A stretch of 22,490 bases of DNA from Myxococcales bacterium (GTDB taxonomy: Bacteria; Myxococcota_A; Bradymonadia; UBA4248), in the NCBI GenBank assembly GCA_004554395.1, contig SFMP01000101.1:1-22490 (forward strand). The letters are read 5' to 3'. Positions 13,499 to 21,444 of the stretch are shown one piece after another. A program made the translations under genes and the position numbers. The notes under the pieces are model-generated. The model was given only the letters and a program-made list of their open reading frames with translations, did not search any database and was not told where the DNA came from. How positions within the stretch are numbered: position 1 is the first letter of the stretch; each line of letters opens with the position of its first letter.

Positions 13499-15247
13499 AT
13501 GGAACGCAAGTGGACCGAACGCCACCGCCTTCAGGCATTAGGACGCGAAAGCGCAGATCTCTTGCTCAAGAACTGCAAACTCGTCAACGTTTTGAGCGGT
13601 GAAATCGAAGACGGCATCGATATCGCCATCGGCGGCGATAGAATCGTCGGCGTCGGGCATGGATACGAAGCAGCACACGTGATCGACTGCACGGGGCTCT
13701 ATGTTCACCCAGGTCTCATCGACGCCCATATTCATCTCGAAAGCACGAAGATGACGGTGTTCCATGCAGCGAAGCGCATGTCGCAATCGGGCACGACGGC
13801 TGTCATCACCGATCCGCACGAAATCACCAATGTTGCGGGCTTGGCTGGGTTCATGTTCCAGAGCGAGTGCGCGCGTCTCAATCGATACATCGACGTCTAT
13901 TTTACGGCACCGTCTTGCGTACCGACGCTAAACGACCTATCGGTCGAAACGCCAGGAGCCAAACTCGATTCCGAGACGCTTGCGCTATTGGCCAATATGC
14001 CAAGTGTCGTCGGCTTGGGCGAAATGATGAATGTCCCGGGCGTACTCGACGGCGATGCCGAAGTGATCGAGAAAATCGACCGCTTTTTGTCAGTGGGCAA
14101 AGTCGTCGACGGTCATGCGCCGGGGCTCTCGGGGCATGCGCTCAATGCCTATATTGCCAGCGGCATATCGTCGGATCACGAATCGACGGTGCTCGAAGAA
14201 GCTCGCGAAAAGTTGCGCCGCGGCATGTATGTCATGATTCGCGAGGGGACGAGCGAGCACAATCTCGAAGCGCTTTTGCCACTCATCGATAAAAATGGGC
14301 GCAACATTTCTCGCTTAATGTTTGTGTCCGACGACCTCGATCCACGCGATATGGAGGGAGGTCACATCAATCGCCTGCTCAGGCGAGCCGTTGCGGCGGG
14401 CGTCGATCCGATCATGGCGATCCAAATGGCGACGTCGTCGCCGGCGCGTTATTTTGGTCTCGATCGCGAAATTGGCGCCATTGCTCCGGGGATGCTGGCC
14501 AATATCGTCGTCTGCCAAGATCTCATCGATTTTAACGTCCATACCGTCGTGTTCCATGGGCGCGTGTCGTCGAGTCGTCATTTGCAACAGAAGGAGAACG
14601 ACTTGCGTCTTCCGTATCTGCCCATGACGATGAACATCGCCTTGCCCGCGCTCGAGGATTTACGCGTGCCGTATTGCAAGGGCATGCAATTGCGAACGAT
14701 CGATTTAGTCGAGGGGCAAATCGTAACACGCGCGGGCATTGTAGATCCCTGCGTCGTCGGCGGTTATGTCGAGGCATCGCCTGCCGACGACGTGGCAAAG
14801 ATCTGCGTTTTCGATCGCCACCGAGCCTCGGGATCGGTTGGAATCGGCTTCGTGCGAGGATTTGGGTTGAAGCGCGGAGCTTTTGGATCGACAGTAGCGC
14901 ACGATTCGCACAATCTCATCGTCGTCGGTACCGACGATGAATCGATTTTGACATGTGCTGATCGCATCGTAGCAATGGGAGGCGGACAAGCCGCCATAGA
15001 CGGCGATAGTTTCGTCGATATGCCCCTACCCATCGCAGGACTGATGAGCGACATGGACGATGTCGTCGAAACAGAAACGACGATGGCAGAATTTTGCAAA
15101 ACGGCGTTAGAGCTCAAACTCAAAGACCCATTTGCCGCATTGAGCTTTTTGGCATTGCCCGTCATTCCAGAAATTCGCATCACCGATCGGGGATTGTTTA
15201 GAATCCATCCCGATGGAGGCCCAGAGTGCGTCGACATCCTTGTATAG
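13499..15247 (+). CDS. ade: Adenine deaminase
   Basis: The enzyme (582 residues from this start) should convert adenine to hypoxanthine and ammonia in purine salvage, in the cytoplasm. It follows the bacterial Ade family from end to end: metal-binding HPGLIDAHIHLEST with His77 and His79, DPHEITNVAG, GLGEMMNVPGV, DGHAPGLSG, SDHE, SDDLDPRDMEGGHI, and the family-specific C-terminal AFGSTVAHDSHNLIVVGT. Length is normal for the family. It is fourth in the 10364-15735 run, 16 bases after the toroid gene and 20 before greB. Nothing suggests loss of function. A hydantoinase-type gene 2.6 kb downstream, on the other strand, also acts on nucleobase-like rings. Confidence 0.95.
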   Translation: MERKWTERHRLQALGRESADLLLKNCKLVNVLSGEIEDGIDIAIGGDRIVGVGHGYEAAHVIDCTGLYVHPGLIDAHIHLESTKMTVFHAAKRMSQSGTTAVITDPHEITNVAGLAGFMFQSECARLNRYIDVYFTAPSCVPTLNDLSVETPGAKLDSETLALLANMPSVVGLGEMMNVPGVLDGDAEVIEKIDRFLSVGKVVDGHAPGLSGHALNAYIASGISSDHESTVLEEAREKLRRGMYVMIREGTSEHNLEALLPLIDKNGRNISRLMFVSDDLDPRDMEGGHINRLLRRAVAAGVDPIMAIQMATSSPARYFGLDREIGAIAPGMLANIVVCQDLIDFNVHTVVFHGRVSSSRHLQQKENDLRLPYLPMTMNIALPALEDLRVPYCKGMQLRTIDLVEGQIVTRAGIVDPCVVGGYVEASPADDVAKICVFDRHRASGSVGIGFVRGFGLKRGAFGSTVAHDSHNLIVVGTDDESILTCADRIVAMGGGQAAIDGDSFVDMPLPIAGLMSDMDDVVETETTMAEFCKTALELKLKDPFAALSFLALPVIPEIRITDRGLFRIHPDGGPECVDILV

Positions 15248-15267
15248 TCAAAAAGAGATAAATATTC

Positions 15268-15735
15268 ATGCCTACCTATATTACGACAGCAGGATTTAAA
15301 CTACTCAAAGACGAGTTCGAGCATCTCAAGAGCGTCGAACGCCCGAAAGTCGTCAACGAAGTCGCAGAAGCGGCGGCGCAAGGCGACCGAAGCGAAAATG
15401 CCGAATATATCTATGGAAAACGGCGACTGCGAGAAATCGATCGACGGATGAGATTTCTCAACAAGAGCTTTGGCGACATGCAAGTCATCGATCCGGCGAC
15501 GCCACGCGGCGACCGCATATTTTTCGGGGCTACGGTGACGCTCTATGACGAAGAACAAGATGGCGAAATCGTCTACCAAATCGTCGGTCCGCTCGATGTC
15601 CTCGACGATAAGCACATTAGCTATCAATCGCCCGTCGGTCAGGCGCTTTTGGGCAAATCGGTCGATGAATCGGTCGTCATTCGAACGCCAAAAGAAGTTC
15701 GTCACGTCACGATTTGCGAAGTCGAATACATCTAG
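15268..15735 (+). CDS. greB: Transcription elongation factor GreB
   Basis: This 155-residue protein enters the RNA polymerase secondary channel and stimulates cleavage of backtracked transcripts. It has the N-terminal coiled coil with the acidic tip (GDRSENAEY) and then YIYGKRRLREIDRRMRFL, a pattern specific to GreB rather than GreA. The C-terminal domain has the usual SPVGQALLGK. Its length is close to that of the Escherichia coli protein. It is last in the five-gene run and is followed after about 27 bases by an intrinsic terminator. The ribosome site is weak (AAGAGAT). Confidence 0.93.
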   Translation: MPTYITTAGFKLLKDEFEHLKSVERPKVVNEVAEAAAQGDRSENAEYIYGKRRLREIDRRMRFLNKSFGDMQVIDPATPRGDRIFFGATVTLYDEEQDGEIVYQIVGPLDVLDDKHISYQSPVGQALLGKSVDESVVIRTPKEVRHVTICEVEYI

Positions 15736-15762
15736 TCGCTTTTGGCGCACGGCTTTGAACCG

Positions 15763-15783
15763 CGCTCCGCTTGCGGAGCGTTT
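15763..15783 (+). terminator. Intrinsic terminator after greB
   Basis: CGCTCCGC (15763-15770) and GCGGAGCG (15773-15780) form a perfect 8-bp stem with a two-base loop, followed by TTT. The T run is short. It would end the 10364-15735 transcript. Confidence 0.8.
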
Positions 15784-16018
15784 CTGTGCAACAAATGCTT
15801 GTGCGATGCCCCTGTAGACATCGCGCAAAGCGCGCACAGTTCCTGCGCTTTGGATACCCGTGAACGGTATCCGTATTTGTCTTGATGCGTGTTTTATGTT
15901 ATCGTCACATCAAGATACATTTTGAGCTCGTGGTGTTTGTTTATCGAACACAGTGGCGAATTTGCACGTCGGTCATGGAATTTATGCATGATCGCATCGA
16001 AGAAGGATGAGATGGTCT
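15784..16018. other. Structured intergenic region before the FGE-like lipoprotein
   Basis: Beyond the terminator the gap holds nested inverted repeats. CTGTGC (15784-15789) pairs with GCACAG (15834-15839), and inside it GTGCGATG (15801-15808) pairs with CATCGCGC (15819-15826). GGATACC (15852-15858) pairs with GGTATCC (15866-15872). CTTGATG (15881-15887) and CATCAAG (15908-15914) make an operator-like inverted repeat 20 bases apart. A possible promoter for the next gene is TTGCAC (15962-15967) with TATGCA (15983-15988), but it is weak. No ORF or RNA gene was recognised. Confidence 0.55.
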
Positions 16019-17764
16019 ATGGCACATAAAGTTGTTGAAGTCGTGACGCTGGCGTCTTTATGCGTTTGTATGGCATCTTGTGCGACGGCTTCGTTCGAAG
16101 AGATCGACACGAGCGATCAAGAGGTCGTCGACAAAACTTGTGAGCGCGAGTACAGCATCGATCTCGACGATGGATTCAATGAACGCGTTAGCCCCGAAGA
16201 CTACGTCGACGAAGACGGCAAGCCATTCATCAATTATCGCATGTGTCGGCGCAGCGTGGTCGATAAATACGACGTCTGCATCAATGCCGTGACCGATAAA
16301 TATTGTGGCGAATGCGATGTGACGTGCAAATCGCCATCGATATGCAAGCGAACAGTCGATCCCGATACCGAAAAAGCGACCTATGCTTGTGGTTGCGTCG
16401 AAGGCAAAGAATTGTGCAATGGTGCATGTATCGATGTGATGACGAACCCGAATTTCTGCGGCGACTGCAAAACGGTTTGCCCCAACGACTCAAGCGGCAA
16501 ACAAGTCGCCTGTATAGCAGGGAAATGTTCGTGCCCGGCAGGCGCCGAAAACGTCGATGGCAAATGCGTCAATACGAAGACAGATCCCAATAACTGCGGC
16601 AGCATTGGGAACAAATGTTATTATGGAACGACTTGCAAAGACGGCAAATGTTCCCAATGCCCCGATGGATTTATCTTCGTCGAGGGCGGGCACACGATAC
16701 TCGTCGGCGGTTACGATCCCAACGTCGAAAGTAAAACCGACCTCGAAATCCAATCATCGATCGACAACAAAGACAGCGTTTATCAAATGGTCAATGAGAA
16801 TAGAGTCAATGAGAATATAATCGAGTGGTTCGAACAAGTCACTGTTGCGTTCCCCAATGAAAATGATGCCGCTCGCTATTTGTTCAAAGTCATGGAACGA
16901 CGTCGCCGACTCACGATTACGAACGACTTTTGCATGATGAAATACGAAATGCATGACGTGACCTCTGGTGCAAAAAGTTGGTTTGATGCCCCTTATAAAT
17001 TGGTAAACGTCAAACCAAGCGTCGGGACGTGGTCTGATGCGATTTCTTTGGCTAATCAATACACGCACTTTTTGAACAAAACGAAAAAAGGCGATATCGC
17101 ACTACCCTACTGCTACAGACCAGCCAAAGAAAACGGCGAATGCGACACGAAGACATGCGAAATGGTCGAAGATTATCGAAGCGATTACACCAAATGCCGA
17201 GGTGTGAGGCTTCCAAGCGAATACGAATGGGAATACGCCGCACGTGGTGGCGCCAATGCCTCAAACAACGCATATCAAACGGTTGGCATCGACACGACGG
17301 ATCCGACGATTAGCGGTGCCCTAGTGCTCGTGCCGAAAACGCTCGAAGAACTCGCCACGCTCGTCGAAGGTTATGCCGAATATCGAAAAGGGAATTCCTT
17401 TCCCAATGCCCCGCTAGACGTCGTCACCCAAAACAAGCCCAATGCCCTAGGACTATATCATATGCAGGGCAATGTCTCGGAATGGACAAACGATGCCCTG
17501 CGCAACGACGATTATAAAGATATCGATGCAGCAAACGGCGCCATTCCAAAGGGCACGCCACTGAACAATCCAAATGCTTATCAGGCGCGTTCGGGCAGTG
17601 GCGAAGTCTATCACATCGTCCGAGGATGCTCGCTTTCCGATAGTGTCATCCGATGTCGCGATGGCGCACGCGATGCCCAAATTCAGCAACCGCCTTTCAC
17701 TGGGCAACGATATGTCGTCGCACCGATATACGATGCCAAAGGGAATTTGATCGTCGGGGAGTAG
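16019..17764 (+). CDS. Cys-rich lipoprotein with a formylglycine-generating-enzyme-like domain
   Basis: The product (581 residues) has a lipoprotein signal with lipobox MASC (Cys21). The ATG at 16019 is chosen because AAGGATGAG lies at proper distance; the ATG at 16007 has none. Residues about 60-210 are Cys-rich modules of the type NCGxxxxxC (for example NPNFCGDCKTVC), common in myxobacterial surface proteins. From about 218 (GFIFVEGGHTILVGG) to near the end it follows the FGE/sulfatase-modifying-factor fold: RLPSEYEWEYAARGG, GLYHMQGNVSEW, and VRGCSLSDSVIRC. In true FGE two copper-binding cysteines lie in the last segment; here the first is Asp541 and the second is Cys546, so formylglycine-forming activity is unlikely. 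A structural or ligand-binding surface role is more probable. It is followed by a hairpin. Confidence 0.85.
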   Translation: MAHKVVEVVTLASLCVCMASCATASFEEIDTSDQEVVDKTCEREYSIDLDDGFNERVSPEDYVDEDGKPFINYRMCRRSVVDKYDVCINAVTDKYCGECDVTCKSPSICKRTVDPDTEKATYACGCVEGKELCNGACIDVMTNPNFCGDCKTVCPNDSSGKQVACIAGKCSCPAGAENVDGKCVNTKTDPNNCGSIGNKCYYGTTCKDGKCSQCPDGFIFVEGGHTILVGGYDPNVESKTDLEIQSSIDNKDSVYQMVNENRVNENIIEWFEQVTVAFPNENDAARYLFKVMERRRRLTITNDFCMMKYEMHDVTSGAKSWFDAPYKLVNVKPSVGTWSDAISLANQYTHFLNKTKKGDIALPYCYRPAKENGECDTKTCEMVEDYRSDYTKCRGVRLPSEYEWEYAARGGANASNNAYQTVGIDTTDPTISGALVLVPKTLEELATLVEGYAEYRKGNSFPNAPLDVVTQNKPNALGLYHMQGNVSEWTNDALRNDDYKDIDAANGAIPKGTPLNNPNAYQARSGSGEVYHIVRGCSLSDSVIRCRDGARDAQIQQPPFTGQRYVVAPIYDAKGNLIVGE

Positions 17765-17766
17765 AG

Positions 17767-17788
17767 ACGGGCGCCGTTTGCCGCCCGT
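17767..17788 (+). terminator. Possible terminator hairpin after the FGE-like gene
   Basis: ACGGGCG (17767-17773) pairs with CGCCCGT (17782-17788) across an 8-base loop, starting three bases after the stop codon. Only two T follow, so termination may be inefficient or need a factor. Confidence 0.55.
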
Positions 17789-17805
17789 TGTGCACTCATC
17801 ATAAT

Positions 17806-17820
17806 CCGCCCATTGGGCGG
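17806..17820. terminator. Hairpin between convergent genes
   Basis: CCGCCC (17806-17811) and GGGCGG (17815-17820) form a tight stem with loop ATT. It lies between the FGE-like gene (ending 17764, plus) and the amidohydrolase (ending 17836, minus) and could act in both directions. No T run follows on either side. Confidence 0.5.
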
Positions 17821-17835
17821 GTTGGTACAGCCCGA

Positions 17836-19182
17836 CTAATGAGTCGAAGCAGCGATAAATGCGCCCGTTCCCAATGCCGTGCATATTTCGCCATTTTGGG
17901 CGATAATGGAGCCACGGCGTATAACGGTTTCGACGATGCCGCGCGCCGAATGCCCGTGAAATGGGGAGTACTCGGCAAATGAACGGAGTTTAGACTCGTC
18001 GATTTCGAACGATTCGTCGCGCAAAATGACGATATCGGCGTCGAATCCGGGGGCGATAGCCCCTTTTTTGGGCCATAGCCCATATATCTTGGCGGGATTG
18101 CGCGAAAGGACGCGCGCGAGTTTTGGCCACGTCATGCCGGGGATCGAAGCCGTGAGCGGTAGGAGGGTCTGTAGGCCGGGCAATCCGCCGGGGATCGACG
18201 ATTTCGACGACGTCTTCTGTGCCCTTGTATAGGCACAGTGATCGGTAATGACCATATCGACATCGCCAAAGAGAACGGATCTTTGGAGAGCCTCGTTGTT
18301 CGAAACATCGCGCAAAGGCGGTTGCAAGATATAACGCCACGGCTCGGGCGATAGTTTGTTATCGTCGGCAGAGAGGAACATGTATTGTGGCGCAGTTTCG
18401 TTGAAGACTTGTGCGCCGCGCATTCGCGCTTGGGCGACGATTTTGGCCGTTTCGGCGCACGAATTGTGCGCAATGACGATGCGAGCTTGAGCATATTGCG
18501 CTAGGCGAATCATGCGTTCGGCGGCTTCGGCTTCGGCCATTGCCGGTCGCATATCGGGGTAAGCTCGCAATACGTCTTCGCCTGCATGTTTTGCCGCTTC
18601 GCTTGAGACGATGGCATCGTTTTCGCAGTGGATGAGCGTCGTCAATCCAGCCGCTTTTGCGACTTCGAGGATTTTCAATATACTCGCGTCGTCTAAATAA
18701 TAATTGGGACGATAAGTCGTATAGAGCTTGAGCGATGAAATCCCCCATTCGGGGCATTTGGCAATCGATTGTAGCGTTTTTTCGCTCGCATCGAGCGCCG
18801 TCATGTGAAATGTATAATCGATGATCGACGCCATAGCTTGATCGCGTCGTTCGTGGAGCGCATCGCAGAGATCTTCGCCGGGCTGAGGACCGACGAAATC
18901 GATGACCGTCGTCACGCCGCCTTTTGCCGCTTCGCACGATCCTGCGCCCCAATCGTCTTGCGTTGCAAATATCCCCGTATCGAGTTGGATATGGCAATGG
19001 GCATCGATGACGCCTGGCAAGATGATCTTCCCCGAACAATCGACGACTTCGTCGTCGGGCGTCAGGCCGAAAGCATCGGCATTGCCAATGGCAACAATCT
19101 TGCCGTCTTCGATACATATATCGACTGGGAGCAAGGCCTCATCGATGACGGCTTGACCGTTTTTTAAACAAAGTTTTCTCAT
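17836..19182 (-). CDS. Dihydropyrimidinase/hydantoinase-type cyclic amidohydrolase
   Basis: This 448-residue cytoplasmic enzyme should open a cyclic amide ring such as dihydropyrimidine, hydantoin or allantoin. The two-metal amidohydrolase site is complete: His62 and His64 in GVIDAHCHI, Lys152 in SSLKLYTTY (the carboxylated bridging lysine), His185 in LIHCEND, His239 in IAHNSCAET and Asp314 in TDHCAYT. DDWGAGSCEAAKGGVTTVID and PPLRD further place it with the dihydropyrimidinase/hydantoinase branch rather than classical dihydroorotase. Which ring it uses cannot be read from sequence. The ATG at 19182 has only a weak ribosome site. It stands alone between intergenic hairpins; the nitroreductase pseudogene lies upstream on the same strand, 77 bases away. 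Confidence 0.88.
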   Translation of the reverse strand: MRKLCLKNGQAVIDEALLPVDICIEDGKIVAIGNADAFGLTPDDEVVDCSGKIILPGVIDAHCHIQLDTGIFATQDDWGAGSCEAAKGGVTTVIDFVGPQPGEDLCDALHERRDQAMASIIDYTFHMTALDASEKTLQSIAKCPEWGISSLKLYTTYRPNYYLDDASILKILEVAKAAGLTTLIHCENDAIVSSEAAKHAGEDVLRAYPDMRPAMAEAEAAERMIRLAQYAQARIVIAHNSCAETAKIVAQARMRGAQVFNETAPQYMFLSADDNKLSPEPWRYILQPPLRDVSNNEALQRSVLFGDVDMVITDHCAYTRAQKTSSKSSIPGGLPGLQTLLPLTASIPGMTWPKLARVLSRNPAKIYGLWPKKGAIAPGFDADIVILRDESFEIDESKLRSFAEYSPFHGHSARGIVETVIRRGSIIAQNGEICTALGTGAFIAASTH

Positions 19183-19215
19183 GTTTTCATTCTTTTATTT
19201 GAACTGTCGCGGCGC

Positions 19216-19249
19216 AAAGCCCTTCGCTCACCAGAACTCGGGGCTTTTT
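19216..19249 (+). terminator. Possible terminator-like stem between the nitroreductase and the amidohydrolase
   Basis: AAAGCCC (19216-19222) pairs with GGGCTTT (19241-19247), and a T run follows on the plus strand (19245-19249). Both flanking genes run on the minus strand, where no T run follows, so it faces away from the transcript it would need to stop. Function is uncertain. Confidence 0.35.
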
Positions 19250-19259
19250 GGAACGAAGA

Positions 19260-19787
19260 CTAATACGCGTTCCAATGGATTTTTTCGGGTTTGAATTTAT
19301 CTTTTGGCTTTGCCTCGACTGCAGGATGCCCGATGGGGATGACGCATAGCGGAACGACGTTATCGGGGAGTTTGAGGGCGTCTTTGACGACGGCGACGAG
19401 GGCGTCGCTCGGCTCGACGGCAGTCCAAACAGCGCCTAGGCCGAGGGCTTCGACGGCGAGTAGGATGTTTTCGGTCGCGGCAGAGCAATCGTGTATCTAA
19501 ATGGAATTGTAGGGAGCAGGGCAATCTTTTTCGACGTTTCCACAGACGGCGATGGCAGCCCCCGCTTTGTGCAACATCTTGGCATAGGGCAAGACATCGC
19601 CCAATTTATCGAGCAATGCGCGATCGTCGATGGCGACGAATTCCCACGGTTGGTGATTCATGGCCGACGGTGCGGCCATGCCCGCTTTGATAATCGTCTC
19701 GAGTTGGTCGCGTGAAACGACTTCGCCCGTGTACTCCCGAATACTCGAACGCTTTGCTATGGCATTGAGAATGGCATTGTCTTGCAT
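19260..19787 (-). pseudogene. Nitroreductase family gene with one in-frame amber stop
   Basis: The reading frame is a complete 175-codon nitroreductase except for a TAG at 19497-19499. The N-terminal part has KRSSIREYTGE and APSAMNHQPWEFVAIDD, the FMN-binding signature of the family. After the stop the same frame continues IHDCSAATENILLAVEALG and GAVW and ends normally at 19260 in WNAY. Family members commonly carry Trp just before the DCSAAT stretch, so a TGG-to-TAG change explains the stop. No bases are gained or lost. A good promoter and an AGGAG site 8 bases before the ATG are intact, so the damage is recent, or the stop is read through, or it is a sequencing error. Neighbouring genes end in TAG, which argues against general recoding. 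If translated, the 96-residue product would lack half of the FMN fold. Confidence 0.85.
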
Positions 19788-19850
19788 CGTAAATCTCCTC
19801 GCAAAAATGCGCCTCGCGCCCCATGCGCACCGGCTTTGTCGTGAGTGCGA

Positions 19851-19878
19851 ATTATAGGAGCAATCGGCGAATCGTCAA
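19851..19878 (-). promoter_or_regulatory. Sigma-70-type promoter of the nitroreductase gene
   Basis: On the minus strand TTGACG (19873-19878) and TATAAT (19851-19856) are 16 bases apart. The expected leader is about 55-60 bases up to the ATG at 19787. This is the strongest promoter match in the window. Confidence 0.75.
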
Positions 19879-19902
19879 ACGAGAAAAACACGCCGCATTC
19901 CC

Positions 19903-19930
19903 TTGACATTGGCGCTTTATAGGGTAGAAC
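19903..19930 (+). promoter_or_regulatory. Sigma-70-type promoter of the MATE pump gene
   Basis: TTGACA (19903-19908) and TAGAAC (19925-19930) are 16 bases apart, leading to the start at 20003. It lies back to back with the nitroreductase promoter, with about 24 bases between the two -35 elements, so one regulator could control both. Confidence 0.65.
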
Positions 19931-19990
19931 GCGCGCGGAGCGTACAGTCTTGTGCGCATTTTTTTATTTTTTTTTCCGATTATTTCATCG

Positions 19991-19997
19991 AAGGAGG
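19991..19997 (+). promoter_or_regulatory. Ribosome binding site that points to a TTG start for the MATE gene
   Basis: AAGGAGG is the only good ribosome site near the gene. It lies 5 bases before TTG at 20003, while the in-frame ATG at 20036 has none and the ATG at 19952 lies upstream of it. Confidence 0.65.
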
Positions 19998-20002
19998 ATT
20001 GC

Positions 20003-21400
20003 TTGGAACGCGTAGAATCGTCAAATCTCAACGATATGTCGACACGCCCTGCGCGAATATCTGAAGTCATTAAACTCGCGGCACCGATCATTTTATCGAT
20101 GGTCTCGATGTCGCTATTGGGCGTCGTCGATACGCTATTTATGCGTTGGGTGGGCAGTGACGCCCAAGCGGCGATTGGCCTTGGCGCCCCCCTATCGTTT
20201 AGCGTGCTCTCGTTCTTTTTTGGAACACTGGCCGGCGTCACGACTTTTGTTTCTCAATATTATGGCGCAAAACGCCACAAAGAAAGCGGCAACCTTCTCA
20301 TGCATGCGACATGGGTTGCGCTCTTTTTCGGCGTCTTTACGATGTTCGTCGTCGTGCCGCTCGTTTGGGAACTCCTCGTTGCCATGGGAACAAACGCCGA
20401 AATCATCGACGGTGCATTTAGCTATTTGCGCATACGCCTATTGGCAGCACCTATCGTATTTGTATCGTTTGCCTACGTCTCTTTTTTGCGCGGCATCGGC
20501 GATATGAAAACACCGGCTATCGTCGCACTCATCATGGTACTGGCAAACGTACCACTCACCTATATATTTACATTTGGACTCGGCCCCATTCCAGCCTATG
20601 GCGTGGTCGGCGCAGCGATCGGAACGATATTGTCGCAAGCCATCGAACTAGCTTGTTATATGCTCGTCGTATTAAATCGAAAACACCACCAACAATATAA
20701 TACGCGGCAATTCCATCGCCCCAATTGGGCGGTATTGAAATCGTTTTTTGCCCTGAGCCTGCCCATCGGCATCGGCTGGGCCATCGAACACGTCGGCTGG
20801 GCCATATTCGGCCTCTACGTCGGATCGCTCGACAAAGAATCGGCGGCGGCCAATGCCATTGTCCAAGTCTTTATGAACCTCGTCTTCATGCCTGGGCTAG
20901 CGATATCGATTGCGACGACGACACTCGTCGGTCAATATATGGGTGCCAATAACGTCAAATCTGCCGAGAAATCGGCGAATTACAGCATTATGATTTGCAT
21001 CGGGTTTTTGTTGATCATCGGCATTGCGACGTATTTGTGTCGCTACCTCATCGCCGAGGGATTCTCCGACGATCCCATCGTCATCAAGATATGCGCCGAT
21101 TTGTTCATATTTGGCGTGCTCTACCAATTGTTCGACGGCCTTGGCGTTCCCTCGATGGGTGCGCTTCGCGGCGCCGGCGATACGAAATTTCCGATGATAT
21201 TGATGTTCTTGTGCATGTGGGTTTTGATGATCCCGTTGATCTTCTTCTTGGGCGATTACCTGGGATACGGCGTCTATGGCGCTTGGCTGTCGACGTGCAT
21301 CACGTGTATATGCGTCGGAATCGGCGGATTCTGGCGATTTAAGCGCGGTCACTGGAAACAACTCAAAGTCGCTGCGAGTAGTGCTCAAGCCGAAGAATAA
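20003..21400 (+). CDS. MATE family multidrug/sodium (or proton) antiporter
   Basis: This 465-residue inner membrane protein should export toxic cations or drugs using a sodium or proton gradient. About 12 hydrophobic helices are visible. MATE-typical stretches include VVDTLFMRWVG, the GVTTFVSQYYGA loop, FLRGIGDMKTP and its counterpart ALRGAGDTKFP in the second half, and TTTLVGQYMGA; the two halves repeat each other as expected. The TTG start is chosen from the ribosome site; ATG at 20036 would shorten it by 11 residues. Length is normal. A TTGACA promoter lies 95 bases upstream and diverges from the nitroreductase promoter. A hairpin follows the stop. It belongs to the NorM/DinF superfamily; substrate is not predictable. 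Confidence 0.93.
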   Translation: MERVESSNLNDMSTRPARISEVIKLAAPIILSMVSMSLLGVVDTLFMRWVGSDAQAAIGLGAPLSFSVLSFFFGTLAGVTTFVSQYYGAKRHKESGNLLMHATWVALFFGVFTMFVVVPLVWELLVAMGTNAEIIDGAFSYLRIRLLAAPIVFVSFAYVSFLRGIGDMKTPAIVALIMVLANVPLTYIFTFGLGPIPAYGVVGAAIGTILSQAIELACYMLVVLNRKHHQQYNTRQFHRPNWAVLKSFFALSLPIGIGWAIEHVGWAIFGLYVGSLDKESAAANAIVQVFMNLVFMPGLAISIATTTLVGQYMGANNVKSAEKSANYSIMICIGFLLIIGIATYLCRYLIAEGFSDDPIVIKICADLFIFGVLYQLFDGLGVPSMGALRGAGDTKFPMILMFLCMWVLMIPLIFFLGDYLGYGVYGAWLSTCITCICVGIGGFWRFKRGHWKQLKVAASSAQAEE

Positions 21401-21410
21401 ATTCGCCGCG

Positions 21411-21434
21411 CCGCGTGGCGGAGAAACGCCGCGG
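21411..21434. terminator. Hairpin between convergent MATE and unknown genes
   Basis: CCGC (21411-21414) with GGCG (21417-21420) pair with CGCC (21427-21430) and GCGG (21431-21434), leaving GT bulged and a six-base loop. ATTTGTTT follows a few bases later. It could stop transcripts from both sides. Confidence 0.45.
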
Positions 21435-21444
21435 AGAGATTTGT

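Noticed and set aside
19260..19499. General reassignment of UAG to an amino acid
   Set aside because: Several neighbouring genes (ade, greB, the FGE-like gene) and this gene itself end in TAG at the expected place.
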